The notes beneath the pieces are model-generated. The model searched no databases. It saw nothing but the letters and a program-made list of their open reading frames with translations, and had not been told where the DNA came from. Shown piece by piece: positions 44,270 through 57,500 of a stretch of DNA of 64,000 nt (position 1 is the stretch's first letter; the number at the start of each line of letters is the position of its first letter). The position numbers and the translations under genes are program-made. Source of the stretch: Ekhidna lutea (lineage in GTDB: Bacteria > Bacteroidota > Bacteroidia > Cytophagales > Cyclobacteriaceae); contig NZ_FZPD01000001.1 of assembly GCF_900188325.1 (NCBI RefSeq), forward strand, positions 1 to 64,000, written 5' to 3'.

Positions 44270-45547
44270 ATGAGTGTAATTCATTACGTAAGAGACTTTT
44301 ATATGAGAAACCCGATAGTAAGTCTGGTCGCATTCATTCTACTGCTTAATACATGCTTGTATTCTACAGCCTCCGGTCAAAAGGAGTTTGGCTTCAAGAT
44401 GCCTGAGGACGTCCGTAAAATAGAATTCCCTTTCGAGCAGCACAACAATCTTATCATTATTCCAATTACAATAAATCGATTCCTTACACTTAAGTTCATA
44501 TTGGATACAGGGGTTGAAAACGCAATCCTTACCGAAAAGCTATATGCCGACATTCTGGATGTAAACTACATCCGTGAAATAACAATCGATGGGCCAGGTT
44601 TGGTAGATTCAGTAGAAGCATATATTGCCAATGAAGTTACGTTTAGTCTTCCAGGTGGTGTAATCGGGCATAATATGAGCATGCTGGTCCTGAAAGAAGA
44701 CTATCTAAAGCTATCAGAAAACCTTGGGGATGATGTACATGGGATCATTGGCTATGACATTTTTTCCAGGTTTATCGTAGATATTAATTATGATGATAAT
44801 GTCATAACACTATATAACCCTGCGAAATTCAAAAAAAACAGACGCTCCGTTGAAGTACCAATCTCCATTCGTGGAACCAAACCATTTATTAACGCATCCA
44901 TTACTCAGGATGGGAAAAAAGCGAATCTGGATATTATGATTGATACGGGAGCAAGCCACGCAGCGCTTATTGACTATAATTACCTCGATGGCGTGGATTT
45001 ACCTGAAAAGACAATTACCACAAGACTAGGAAGAGGTATTGCGGGAGAAATACCCGGTCATGTTGGCAGGATGGACTCAGTAACGATAAATTGTTTTGAC
45101 TTCAACAAAATGCTCGTTTCAGCACCTTTCGAAGGAGCGTATAATAAGCTAATAAAGCGTGGGGCACGTGTGGGTACGTTTGGTGGTGAGCTCCTCAACA
45201 GATTTAATGTCACATTTGATTATGCCTCCGAAAAAATCTATCTCACAAAGAGTGATAAGCACAAAGATCCTTTTGAGTTTGACATGAGTGGAATGGCACT
45301 CAATGCCATAGGTCCAAGCCTGGATACACTCAAAGTAGTGAACGTAGATAAAGGAGGACCAGCATTTCAGGCTGACATTAGAGAAGGAGATATAATCAAA
45401 TCAATAAACGGCAGAAGCCTCAGGTCTCATACCCTATCAGAAATTTACAGCTTACTACAGTCGAAGGATGGGAAAAAAATCAAATGCAAGATTTTGCGTG
45501 ATGGTGAAAAACTCAAGATTAAGTTCAGATTAAAAAGGGTTATTTGA
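44270..45547 (+). CDS. Exported aspartyl protease with two DTG sites and a PDZ domain
   Basis: A 425-aa protein with an N-terminal hydrophobic signal (SLVAFILLLNTCLYSTASGQ). The ATG at 44303 would remove 11 residues and may be the true start. Two aspartyl protease half-sites are visible: KFILDTGVENAI (~78) and IMIDTGASHAALI (~225). Each could form one lobe of a pepsin-like active site. GIIGYDIFSRFIVDINYDDN is typical of retropepsin-like families. The C-terminal ~80 residues form a PDZ domain (VNVDKGGPAFQADIREGDII). Probably a periplasmic or surface protease; substrate unknown. Confidence 0.88.
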   Translation: MSVIHYVRDFYMRNPIVSLVAFILLLNTCLYSTASGQKEFGFKMPEDVRKIEFPFEQHNNLIIIPITINRFLTLKFILDTGVENAILTEKLYADILDVNYIREITIDGPGLVDSVEAYIANEVTFSLPGGVIGHNMSMLVLKEDYLKLSENLGDDVHGIIGYDIFSRFIVDINYDDNVITLYNPAKFKKNRRSVEVPISIRGTKPFINASITQDGKKANLDIMIDTGASHAALIDYNYLDGVDLPEKTITTRLGRGIAGEIPGHVGRMDSVTINCFDFNKMLVSAPFEGAYNKLIKRGARVGTFGGELLNRFNVTFDYASEKIYLTKSDKHKDPFEFDMSGMALNAIGPSLDTLKVVNVDKGGPAFQADIREGDIIKSINGRSLRSHTLSEIYSLLQSKDGKKIKCKILRDGEKLKIKFRLKRVI

Positions 45548-45591
45548 AAAGGACTGTCTCGGAGGGTGAAACTCTCCTGAGGCAGTCCTTT
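45548..45591. terminator. Strong bidirectional terminator between protease and giant gene
   Basis: Nine-base-pair outer stem aaaggactg / cagtccttt extends inward to ctcggagggt / ctctcctgag with one bulge. It lies in the 51-base gap between convergent genes and has an A/T-rich flank on both sides. Confidence 0.85.
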
Positions 45592-45598
45592 ACTAAAT

Positions 45599-48500
45599 TT
45601 ATTGGCTGACGATTATTCTGAAGCTTACTACATTATCCTGAGGGTTTTCTCTATCGTAGAACCTCAATATGTAAACTCCTTCTTCAAAGTCCTTCACGTC
45701 AATCTGTACCTGTCCATCAAATCCATTTCGAAGATCTAAAGACCACAATGTATTTCCAGTAAGATCAACAAGCTGAGCAGTAACATCACCCGACTTTAAG
45801 TGTCTGTAGGCAATATTCAAATAATCACTTGATGGGTTGGGGTATATCTTCAGATTCTTAAAGTAATCTAAAATCACTCCTAAGACTGCTTCAATAGTCA
45901 CTTCAATGCCATCTTCAGAGGCAAAAGCCTGTAGTTTAAAGTCTGTATCGCTTACTCCGGCTTCTCCAACTTCAAACTCTACGAATGAGGATTCATCCAA
46001 AGGAATACCCGGATATTCGACAAAGAATCTATATGTTCCTTCTGGAAGGAACCCAAACTGGAACTCTCCATTTTCATCTGTTTCACCATAGGCAATCAAT
46101 TCAAATTCATCATCATCCTGACCTGTACGTCCACCCGATCGCTTTCTTCTCAACCCGCACTTACGTTTGGCCGCTCTTCGCCTTGCATCTATTCTAGCAT
46201 CATCTTCGCCAAAATCCTCTTCAATTAAAATATCCAGAGTGCCATCTCCATCTCCCTCTACAAGCTCAGGAGGAACTTCCGTCATAGTCATGGTTATTCC
46301 ATCATCACTTCTGAAAAACAAGGTATCAGCCTCTCCCCACTCAAATACATCTCCATAATAGGTAGGAATATAAAGCTCTGGGTTCGAGTTCATGGCAATG
46401 ATGTAATTACCTAAAACTACATCAGGGAAGGTAAACGATGGAGGAGGTGCATTTGTAACTACCTCCAATGTATCAAATCCTTTAGCTCGTCTTACCGCCT
46501 CTAACATGTAACCGTCAATCAAATCCTCCAGAGGGTCTCCCTGCTCATCAACAACAGTCACCACCATATCGGCCACTGCCCATACAATTTGTGGATCTAC
46601 TTCGATTGTCAAACCTGGTACCAGGGTGCTAGTCACTTCGGTTCTGAATGTACCCATGTTATCATAGTCGATACTGATGATGAGCGCTTGTGCATCTGAG
46701 ATGGCAAAGTCATCACCACTGCTAATTGTAGCGTCATTTCTGAACCATGTATATTCATTTTCGGATCCACCTATTCCCGCACCACCATCTCCTATGGATA
46801 AGGAATAACTATTAGTATACCGAACCTCAATAGGACTTCCATCGGTAGTTTCATTGTACTGTACACTTGCCTGGTCTGAGTAGTCCAGTTCAGTGATATT
46901 TAAAGCAACTACAGGCTCAAGATCATCGAACTGTAGTGCGTTTTCATTTACAAAAAGGGTTGCTAAGGAGGTGCCTGAATAATCAATCAAGCCCGTAATC
47001 TCATTGACTGAGATATCCATACCCGTCAACTCGCTTAATCCGCCATTGGTCAATGCATCTCCAACAAATGGATTAGGCATATCGCCAGCAGCTTGCGTAC
47101 CACTAATATTCACTACCGCAACCCTGGTTCTGTTATCATCGAGCGTTACACCATCCCAGTCCCTCAGCCTGGCTGTCTCCCAGTTAAGCCCTTGAGGGTT
47201 AATCGCCTCATGAATTTGAACAAGTGCAAGTGAATCAGCAAGCGTTGGTAAATCAACAACTGTTTTTACAGTTCTGACATTCGAATTTGCAGATACCTGG
47301 CTTGCTGTGTTAACCAACCTCACCCGGTAATAATAGGTCGTGGAGAAGTCAAGCCCAGTTATATTCAGCGACCTATTTGTCAATGGAACGGAAACATTTT
47401 CGTACCCGGCAACAAAAGTAGAAAAATCGCTCTCCCTTGAAACATCAATTTGATAAGACTGTACATCCAATCCTTCACTCCAATTAGCCCTAAAGCTGGT
47501 AGAAGAAATTTTAGATGCTTGCAACGCTAATATTTCTTGTGTTATGACTAGTTCATCTATGGTTTGATCTGTACCGACATTGCCAACAACATCTGTAGCA
47601 GATACAGAAACATCATATGTTCCGTCAGCAAGGTCTGTAAGCGTTCCTGCTGCTAGCATCCATGTTCCATCTCCCACATTCGCTGCAGGGTTTGTTTGTC
47701 CGTCTACAGTTACTTCGATGGTAGCAGATATATCATCGATTGTGCCAGTGATTGAAGGACTGGAAAGCGATGTTCCCAAGATATCAACTTCAATAATTGG
47801 AGCGGTTTGATCAATCGTTACACTTCCGGAAGAGAAAACCGTTTGATTCCCAACCGTATCAACTGCATCCAAATAAATGGAATAGGTACCATCTCCAGCA
47901 AAGTTGACATCAGTGCCCAAATCGTACATCCAGGTACCATCTCCATTATTAGTTACACTGGCAAAGCCTGTTCCTCCATCAGTAGAAATCTGAATCACTT
48001 CACTAGGGTCACTAATTGTTCCAGTCAAATTCAGGTCATTAGTGGTCAAACCATCCTGATCAAAAGTGATGACCGGGCCGTTTTGATTAATTACAATGCT
48101 TCCAGTTGAAAGAATGGTCTGATTACCCAAAGTATCAACCACATCCAGGTAAATGTTGTAAAGTGCATCACCTACAAAGTTAGGATCAGTACTCAAGTCA
48201 TAAGACCAGGTACCATCACCCTCATTTGAAACTGCTGATAATGTTGTACCTCCATCCACTGAAATTTGGATAACATCTGTTGGATCGCTTACTGTACCAG
48301 TTAGGTTGGTGTCATTGGTTGTTGCTCCATCCTGATCAAAGGTGATGGAAGGACCGGAAACATCTACAGTAAGCTCATCAGTTGTAGCATCATTACCAAC
48401 ATTACCCAAGATATCTGTTGCACTCACTTGAACATCATATGTATCGTCGGTCAACGGTGGATTAATTACTCCTGCTGACAAAGTCCATGTACTGTCACCA

Positions 48501-51500
48501 TTGTTTGTAGCAGTGTATGTATTCGATACAATTATTAACTCGACGTTTGCTAAGATGTCATCAACTGTTCCTGTTAGCTCCGGACTTGATTCACTTGTCG
48601 TTAGAAAATCTATTGTAACGATTGGTGCCGTCGTATCAATTGTCAGTTCAGATGTAGTACTATCATTACCAATATTAGAAGCTGAGTCTGTAGCGATTAC
48701 CTGCACATCATACACCCCGTCTGATAATGGTGGCGCAATTGTACCTTCTGAAATAGTCCAAGCTCCTGTTGTCACTACGGCAGAATACAAATTCCCATCT
48801 ATAGTTACATTGACAGTTGCAAGCTCATCATCAATTGTCCCAGTGATTTCTGGACTTGTATTATTCGTCAAAAGTGAATCAACGCTTACTGAAGGCCCAG
48901 TCTGATCTATCGTTACCGTACCCGTTGAAAGTATAGTCTGATTACCCAAAGTGTCAACCACATCCAGGTAAATGTTGTAAAGGGCATCACCTACAAAGTT
49001 AGGATCCGAACTTAAGTCATATGACCATGTACCATCACCTTCATTTGAGCCTGATGATAATGTAGACCCACCATCTACAGAAATTTGGATTACATCAGTA
49101 GGATCACTTATTGTTCCTGAAAGGTTTGTGTCATTAACAGTCAAGCCATCCTGATCAAATGTGATCGAAGGGCCAGTTCCGTCAAAGTCAATTGTAAATT
49201 GTGCTGCAATTAAACTTTCATTACCGGCCAAATCCTGTGCTACAGAGTCCGCAATATCTATTGTGACTGTGCCATCTGATACCGGAACAACCTCCACTGT
49301 ATAGCTTTGGCCATCTATATCTACAAAGTTTTGGGCTGTACCATTTACAACAACTAAATCAGTACTATCAAATCCAATAACCACTTCACCAAAATCGATA
49401 TCTATTGGAATAGGGTTTGCGTTGGTTGGGCTTGATTCTGTGCTAGAAATTACCGGAGTTGGTGATTCCGTATCACTACTCTGAATCGTGAAAGTTTCAC
49501 CATCCACAAAACCACCATCTATTTTGTTTTTAGGATCAGCAATACCAACAGTTTCTGTTGGATCTCCACTCCAAAGCACCACATTGAAAGCATTCCCCGG
49601 AGTTGCAGCAGGATCAACATCAACAGCCAGGTAGAAGTAATGTGTATCGCCATTTTGAATATCGCCACTCATTGCGAATGCCACTGTATCAGCTGCAAAA
49701 TCTCCAATATTGGTTGATCCAATTAATGAAGCTCCTCCAATTCCGGTATCTGTATTAATGCTTTCATAAAGCTTCCAGCCATTGGCGCTAAAATCTGCGT
49801 TTGTTGCATTACCTCCTACCGCAACACTCATACCCTCCTTGGTTATAATGCCCCCAGCAGCGCTAATACTAAATTGGTAGATTAAGTTATCAGTCGATCC
49901 TTGATTTAGGTTCCCTCCTGTAACAGGTACCGTTGCAAATGTTGCGTCAGGAACAACCTGAGTAAGCGCTCCGGAAGCTACCCAATCACTTGTATCCATA
50001 CTTTGAAGGAAGCCACTGATATTGCTTTCCGAGTAATCTGCTAGTTCAAATTCAGCTGAATGATCAAAGCGATAGTATACCATTAAATTAGGTTCGCTCC
50101 CATCCAGTGTATTGTACAAATTAGCCTGGATTTCTGCCTGGGTTAAATCACGGCTCCAAACTCGAACTTCATCAATCTGACCCTGGAAGAACTCGGTATC
50201 AAACGCCTGCCCAATTCTAAAATCACCCACACCTGCAAATGGTGTAATACTTGGATCCGCGACAGTTAATGAATCACCGTCTAAGTATAGGCCTATATTG
50301 GCGCCATCATATACAGCTGCTATGTGGTGCCAATCAGCATCTGTCACTGTTTCTACAGAAGAAACGCCATCACCGAAGAAATCTATTGACAACTGATCGC
50401 CACTTCTGAATCCAAAATGGAGATATTCCCCAGTATTTACTGGAGTCGATCCATTTGATACTACCCAATCAGGGGTTCCGGTAGTAGCTCTTGAAACCCA
50501 TGCTTCAATCGTAAAAGGACTTGAAAAGTCGTGAATATCTCCAATTGATACATGATCGTCTACACCATCGAAATCTAAAGCATTTCCAGGCAGAGTTATG
50601 TTTCCTGCATATCTGGATGCTGAAAAAGCGTTTCCTCCTGTTCCTACAGCTACAACTCTCCACCAGAATGCCGTCTCAGAACTTAATGGTCCGGAATTAT
50701 AAGATGAAGTATCAACGCCCAAGGAACCACTAAAAGAAGACCAAACAGCATTATCGGTTGATTGCTCAATGATGTAATCTATTTCATCAGTTGCATTATC
50801 AGTCCAGTCAAATGTGACTGATCCGTCTAGTTCTTCAATAATACTAAAATCAGAAGGTGCTAAAGGTGTAGTGCCACTTTGGATGGTAATATTATCTCCC
50901 TGTGTCAGCCCTCCATCAAATTTATTGGTATCACCAAAGCCAAACTGCTCGATATCCGGAATATCCACATTGAAAGTGCCTGGGTTGGCCAAAGCACTAA
51001 TATCAGCAGTTACGTAGTAATACACAGTTGTTCCTGGAACATAGAAGTCTGTAAATAACTGACCTATTGAACCATTTGGTACTGGGTCTCCAGGGCTCCA
51101 CGAGCTACTATCAATAAGCGTTGCACTTCCAAAGTCATCAATGTTGATGCTTTCAAAGAATTTGAATCCCTCTAGATCAAAGTCTGTTGAATCCGCTCCA
51201 AGAATAGTCAAAAACATTCCTTCAACAGCAGCACTCGCATTTGCAATATCTACCTGAACTTTATAAATGAGAATGTCTTGATCTCCAGCATTTACGGTGG
51301 TATCTCCAACCGGAAGCGTGGTAATAGTCACATCAGATCTCAGCACCTCAGCATCAGCGTAAAAATCATCTATGTACCCACTCTCACTGCCGAGCGCATC
51401 GTAAACAATTCTGATTGGCCCTGTGTATGGACTACCGAAGTTGTAGTTGAATTCTTTATAGGTTGTTGTATTGTTAGAGCTATCACTAGCTATTTCCTGA

Positions 51501-54500
51501 TCGAAAGTAATTCCACCATCACTGGAGGTAAATACGTCAAAGACAAATCCATTTCCTCCTGCATTTTCGGCTCTGTAATAGAATGTAAACTGATTGACTG
51601 CATCCAGGCTTGGGGTGGTTAAATAATTGCCTGTTCCAAAGAACATCAATGCAGCATCTCCTGTACCTCCATTCGCTTTGGTTGAATCTTCAGCAGATTT
51701 CACACCTTGCCCTTCCCATAGACCGGACCCTAGGAAAAGTGCCTGATCAGTGGTTGTTGGTAAGTCTGAATTAAAGTCTTCGCCAAGTGGATTTGGTCCC
51801 GCTGGAGGATTCAAAATCGGTCCTTCTACCCAGTCTGTGTTTACATCCATAGCGTTTAAGATTCCAACATTACCATTTCCTGTCGCATCGGTTAAGGTGC
51901 TGTCACCAGGCCCATCCGTAAATGGATAGTATGCAACTAGACCTGCTTCATCACCATTTAACTCACTTACATAATGATCAACTATTTCAGTGTCAGATCG
52001 CTGATAGTCCCAAAACCTTACTTCATCTAAAACTCCTGTATAACCCCCTACAAATGGGTCTTGACCGAAACGAACGCTTCCTGTGGTCTCATCAATGGGT
52101 AGTAAAACGTTTACGTCCAGAACCGGAGATCCATCTACATAAATTTTTCCATTTGATCCATTTTGTGATACCGCCACATGATGCCACTGATCATCATCAA
52201 TTCCAGCGGCAATGTCAAGTGCAGTTCCACCATTTTGGAAACCTCCTGAACTATAGTATTGAAAGTAAAGCGTTCCCCCAGATTTAAAGAATGCATATCC
52301 GGTATTACCAGATACCTGCGACACAATATTCTGCTGGCCTGTAGAAGGCGTCTTAATCCATGCCTCAATCGTCCAGGCTGTATCGATATCAAATTGCGGT
52401 GCATCAGCTATTTCCACATATTGAGCAGATCCATCAAATTCAAGTGCATAATTGGTGCTGGAAACATTCGTGCTAAAATTCAATGGATTGTCTGTGTCTG
52501 CACCGGAATTATATGCTTCCTGACCAGCTGGACCATTCACCTCCAATACCGCGATCGTGTAATCCTGCCCTGAGGTTAACCCTGTAACAGATATTGAATC
52601 TCCAAACCCATTGTACACCGTATACCATGAACTATCCGCAAGATCACCACTCATAAACATGGGGTCTGCACCTAAAAACTGATTGTCTGCCGGTATAGGC
52701 ATTTGCGATTCTATGCCTTCAAAAATTGCCACAATTCTTCGCTGACCATCACCATTGGTCCACGTGATGTCTGCGGTGGTTTCTGTCACATTCGACACGG
52801 AAATATTAGTTGCTTGAATGGATGATGCCGAAGGTGTATGTACAAAAGCATTCGATGAAATAAAGTTAGATGAAGCTCCATTTAATGTAAATCCATTCAA
52901 TGTGCCATCAAGCGTGTTGCTTGATAGGTCTGCAACTGTTGATTCACCACTATTATTATTCCCAGCATCTCCCTGATTGAAATTATAATGAAGAACCAGA
53001 TTGGTATTGTTTGGATGAGATCCAAGATCACTTGCGTATAAATGATCTCTGATTTCAACCTCGTCAATGACTGTATTCCAAATACGAACTTCGTCAATAG
53101 AGCCATCAAAAAAGTCACCATCTACAATTCCGGCATTATATGAAGATCCAATTCTGTTAAAATGATGATAAGATGCATCATAGCTGATGTTGCCTGTTAT
53201 ATCGAGAACACCATCAACATAAATAAGCACATCACCTGAAGTTTGATCATGTGTTGCCGCAATATGGTGCCACGTGCTATCATTAACTAAAGCGTTTCCT
53301 TGCAATGCGTTCCAGGATGAACCATCAAAGTGATTAAAAACCACTTTACCATCTGTAATTCCAAATGACAGACCAACATCATTATTCATATCTCCAATTA
53401 CACTTAGCGCTGCATTACCGGTATAATTTGAGGCAGTATCGGTTGATGATGTTTGAATCCATGCCTCAAAAGTTAGTCCTGTTGGTAGTTGAGTTCTTGC
53501 AATACTTAAGAAGTCATCTGTCCCATCAAAATTCAACGCATTTTCTTGTGGTGCCCCAGCAAGTGCTCCTGAAGCAATCCAATCCGTATTCTCATCCATG
53601 TTGGTAAGTGTACCATCATTGTTACCAAATACATCTTCCAAAATGGTTGAGCCCGTACCATCGTCAAAGCGGTAGTATGCCAATAAATCTGAATAGTTTG
53701 GATGGAATAAAACAGTGTTTGCATTTGCATAAGTTGTAATTTCCGTTTGAGTTAGAGCTGCATTCCAAATCCGAACCTCATCTATTTGACCCTGAAAAAA
53801 ACGCGCATTCCCATCATGATTTCCAATGATGAGATTTCGTGCATTATCGGGGATATTTCCAGCTGTACCAGCACTAGAACCGGCAACTCCATCTACATAG
53901 ACAATTATGTTCGAGCCGTCCCAAACGCCTGCAACGTGTTGCCAGGTATCAGGCGTTAGCGTATTCGATGCTGTATATTGTGTGCTATTGCTCGACCTGA
54001 AAGTTAACTGAATCGTTGTTCCGATTCTTCTCAATTCCCAGCCTTCGGCCACACTTGAGGTACTTTGTGAAACGATGATGCCTTCACCTCCCTGAGCAGA
54101 AGAAGGATTGATCCAAACTTCAATTGACAAAGAGTCAATTGCATCAAAAATATCGTCAACAACTACATGATCATCCACTCCATCAAAATCCAATGCATCT
54201 CCAGGATCAGTTGTGCCCAACAATGGATATGAACTTGGCGGATTTAAAACGGCTGTTGTGACTTCTCCGCTTGGCACGTTAAATGCAAAAACTGAGTCAA
54301 CCACATCACTAGTATTAAGTAATCCGGACAATCGCTCCCACCCACCAACTGCTGCTGTATCAGTAGCATCTTTTCTATATACTATTCTCCTGTTGGTATC
54401 ATTACCCCCACTATAATCCATATGGAGATCTACTTTCTGACCTGCAGGAGCAAACACGCCATAGTATTTACCCTGATCAAGGTTATTAAAACCATCTGCT

Positions 54501-57500
54501 TGCAACTGGTTTGGATTGCCCTGAACTACATAGCCATGGATCCCTCCTGTAGCATCATCATAGTAGACATTAATATCTTCTCCGAACTGCCCGGTATTTA
54601 AAATTCCGGGAGTTCCCTGATATGAATAGATACTTCCCTGACCCTGTGGTACGCCCGAAATAACAGGTGTTGCACCAGTTACAGTCCCATCCGAATCGCC
54701 TGCAAGGTTGGCAGCAACAGATCCACTGTTTTCATCAAAACGATAATATGCAACCAAGTGGTTAAGGCTATCAAAATCCGCGTCAATTTTTTGGATCATG
54801 TGATCTCGAATGCTGTTCTGTCCTAAGGCGATATCCCAGACACGAACTTCATCTAACTGCCCGGCAAAATAATTTGGTGTGGTTGCGTGCCTAAAAGCAA
54901 GATGAAATGGAAGTGATGCCGGATTCAAATTTGCAAAGATTCCGCTTGTGTTTTCACCACTTAATAAACCATCCACATAAATTCTTAAATAGGCTGATGG
55001 CTCATACACTGCAGCAACATGATGCCATGATCCGTCATTTATCGATGCTGTACTTTGTACAGTCACTGAAGTAGTGGCTCCATTGTTTGTCACGAGTTGA
55101 ATTCTTCCATCCCCTAAAATTTCTAGGTTGGAAGCTATGCCTGCAGCAGCATCACTATTTCTTCTTCCAATAACATAGCCAGTAGAAGCTGTTGTGTTGA
55201 TCCAAAATTCATAGGTTAATGGCCCAGTAATTTGCAAAGAAGGGTCAGACCCCATTGCTATTAGATCACCAGAACCATTGAAGCTTAACGCATACCCGGC
55301 ATCCACAGGAGTAGGGTATGGGTTTTGATCGATTGCGGTAACAAATTGGCCACTACCAGACTGTCCGTAAGCATAAATTTGATCGTCTTCAAGTCTTATA
55401 CCCAATACACCACTGATGCTTGTCCACGTAGTATCAGCTCCATCAGCACGGTATAGAATCCTACGGTCAGCAGTCAATGAACCAATACTGTCAACAACAT
55501 CATAGGTTTGACCAGGAGCGAAAACACCATAGTATGTCGTATCTGCTATATTATCAAATCCGGATACAACGTTGTTTGTTGGCGTTCCACTGACGCGATA
55601 GATGTGAAGTGGAAGGTTTGGTACACCTAGATTATCTACTCTAAATGCGTCCAAATTCCTGCCTGACCCAGCCCCGTACGAATATTCGTAGGTACTGTAA
55701 TCACCTAAATGTGCTCCGGATGGCACGTATGAAGCTCCGTCAATTGTTCCATTGATGACTCCATCATAATCCAAGAGTGTTCCTAAATCACCACTATCAT
55801 CCATAGGAAAATATCCAATTAGACCGGAAGAACCTCCTGTTATTTTTTGAGCCAGACTCCCTCTGATTTCTTCATCTGTTTTTGCAAAATCCCAGACACG
55901 AACCTCGTCAATCTCCCCATCAAAATAGTCTTCACCAGTATTATAACTTCTTCCGATAGCAAAGTCATTTGCGACTGAGATGATAGATCCGGTCGCTACC
56001 GGTGATTGTGCAACCTCTTCGCCATTTACATAAAGTTTGACCACATCTCCTGATGTCCAGGTCATAGCCAGGTGTGTCCACTCATTTAGCGAAATATTTG
56101 AAGCTGCATAGGTTGCAAGCTGCAAACCACCGCCTGCGTCAACAGTGGCATATAATTGAGTTTCACTATTATCCCCTGCAAAACCTATAAACAACGCTGT
56201 ATTCCCTGCTTCTAAGGTCCCTTCGGAAATGATCGTCCTAATATCACTCCCGGTTACACCACCGGGGGTAACCGTATTTGGATTAATCCAGGCTTCAACC
56301 GTAATAGCTGATAACCCATCAGCAAGCTTGGTTCCTAAGTCGACAAAGTCATTACTACCATCAAAGGAAAGCGCCTCACCTGCTCCTTCTGCTGACGGGT
56401 AATTGAAAATGAAAGGTGCTGGCGTGCTAAATTCTGACGTACCATCCGTGGCATTGGTAGCTGTAGCTACTACCTGGTCTCCTCCAATGAGGGATAATGA
56501 ACCAATACTCCAGGTTCCACCTGAAACTGTAGCAGATCCCAAATACTTTTCACCATGGCCTAAACTATCTGCCAGGTAAAGATCTATTACATCACCATTT
56601 GTGCCGGTTCCTGTTGCTGTACTATCAGAGGTAATTGGGTCTATTGATGGTGACACAATCCCATTGTGTGAACCATTGAGAACAATGCCAGCCGTGTTTC
56701 CATACATTTCATTTCGCTGAATTTGATTGCCAGTTGCGCTTGCATTGTCAAACAAGATTGCTTCACTAGAACTATAGGCAATTATGTTACCATCGGCTGA
56801 AACTGTATTGGAGCCAATAATATTATTTGTTGCTCCGGTAGTCAATACCCTAATTCCATTTACATTCCCAAAAGCTGCCGTGCTGTCAGAGGCTACACCG
56901 ATATTATTTCGGATAATTGTACTTGAATTGGCAGCTGAAATCCGTATGCCCATATTCACACCACCGATCACATTTTGTTCAATTCGCGCAGCATTTAATG
57001 CACTAATGCTTATACCATTACCAACTCCTGGTGCTATGGTTTCATCGGCTGAAAGTCCCACAATATTTCCCTGAACCGTTACTGAATCCGCATTACTTAT
57101 GCCGATTTGATGAGTTGTATTATTAGCAACCACGTTCCCTTCGTTGGCGCCCAATCCTCCGATTTGAACCTTATCGCCATTAGTACCGATGTTGATACCA
57201 ATACCGTTACTAAAACCAGCTGATACACTATCCGGTAAAATCCCGAAATAGTTTGACTGAATGGTGCCTCCACCGGTGTATGTCAGCAGTTGAATACCGT
57301 TACTACTATTTCCTGTGAAGATGTTGCCTTTGCCCGGTGCGCCAAAAATGTATCCATTGGCAGATGTGCCTCCTGTATTGAACATGACTCCAACAGTAAA
57401 GTTGGTCATATGCATCCCATAAAGTGCTACATTATTATTCTTGTAATCGAGCCCACGTACCAATGTTCCGCCACCATCAACCGTTGGCATATTGGCTGTG

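Noticed and set aside
46985-47120. A second BspA-like repeat block near LSELTGMDISVNEITG
   Set aside because: It is a short ordinary leucine-rich stretch without the WDVS-NM pattern; mentioned only as part of the giant protein.
48501-48905. A 134-codon + strand frame and similar ones (such as 57290-57667 and 60141-60485) opposite the giant gene
   Set aside because: These are shadow frames of the repetitive coding strand; they follow the repeat units and lack promoters or recognisable domains.
47540-49180. Regularly spaced repeats as a possible CRISPR array
   Set aside because: The units are ~273 bases, all coding and in frame, with no short identical repeats or unique spacers.
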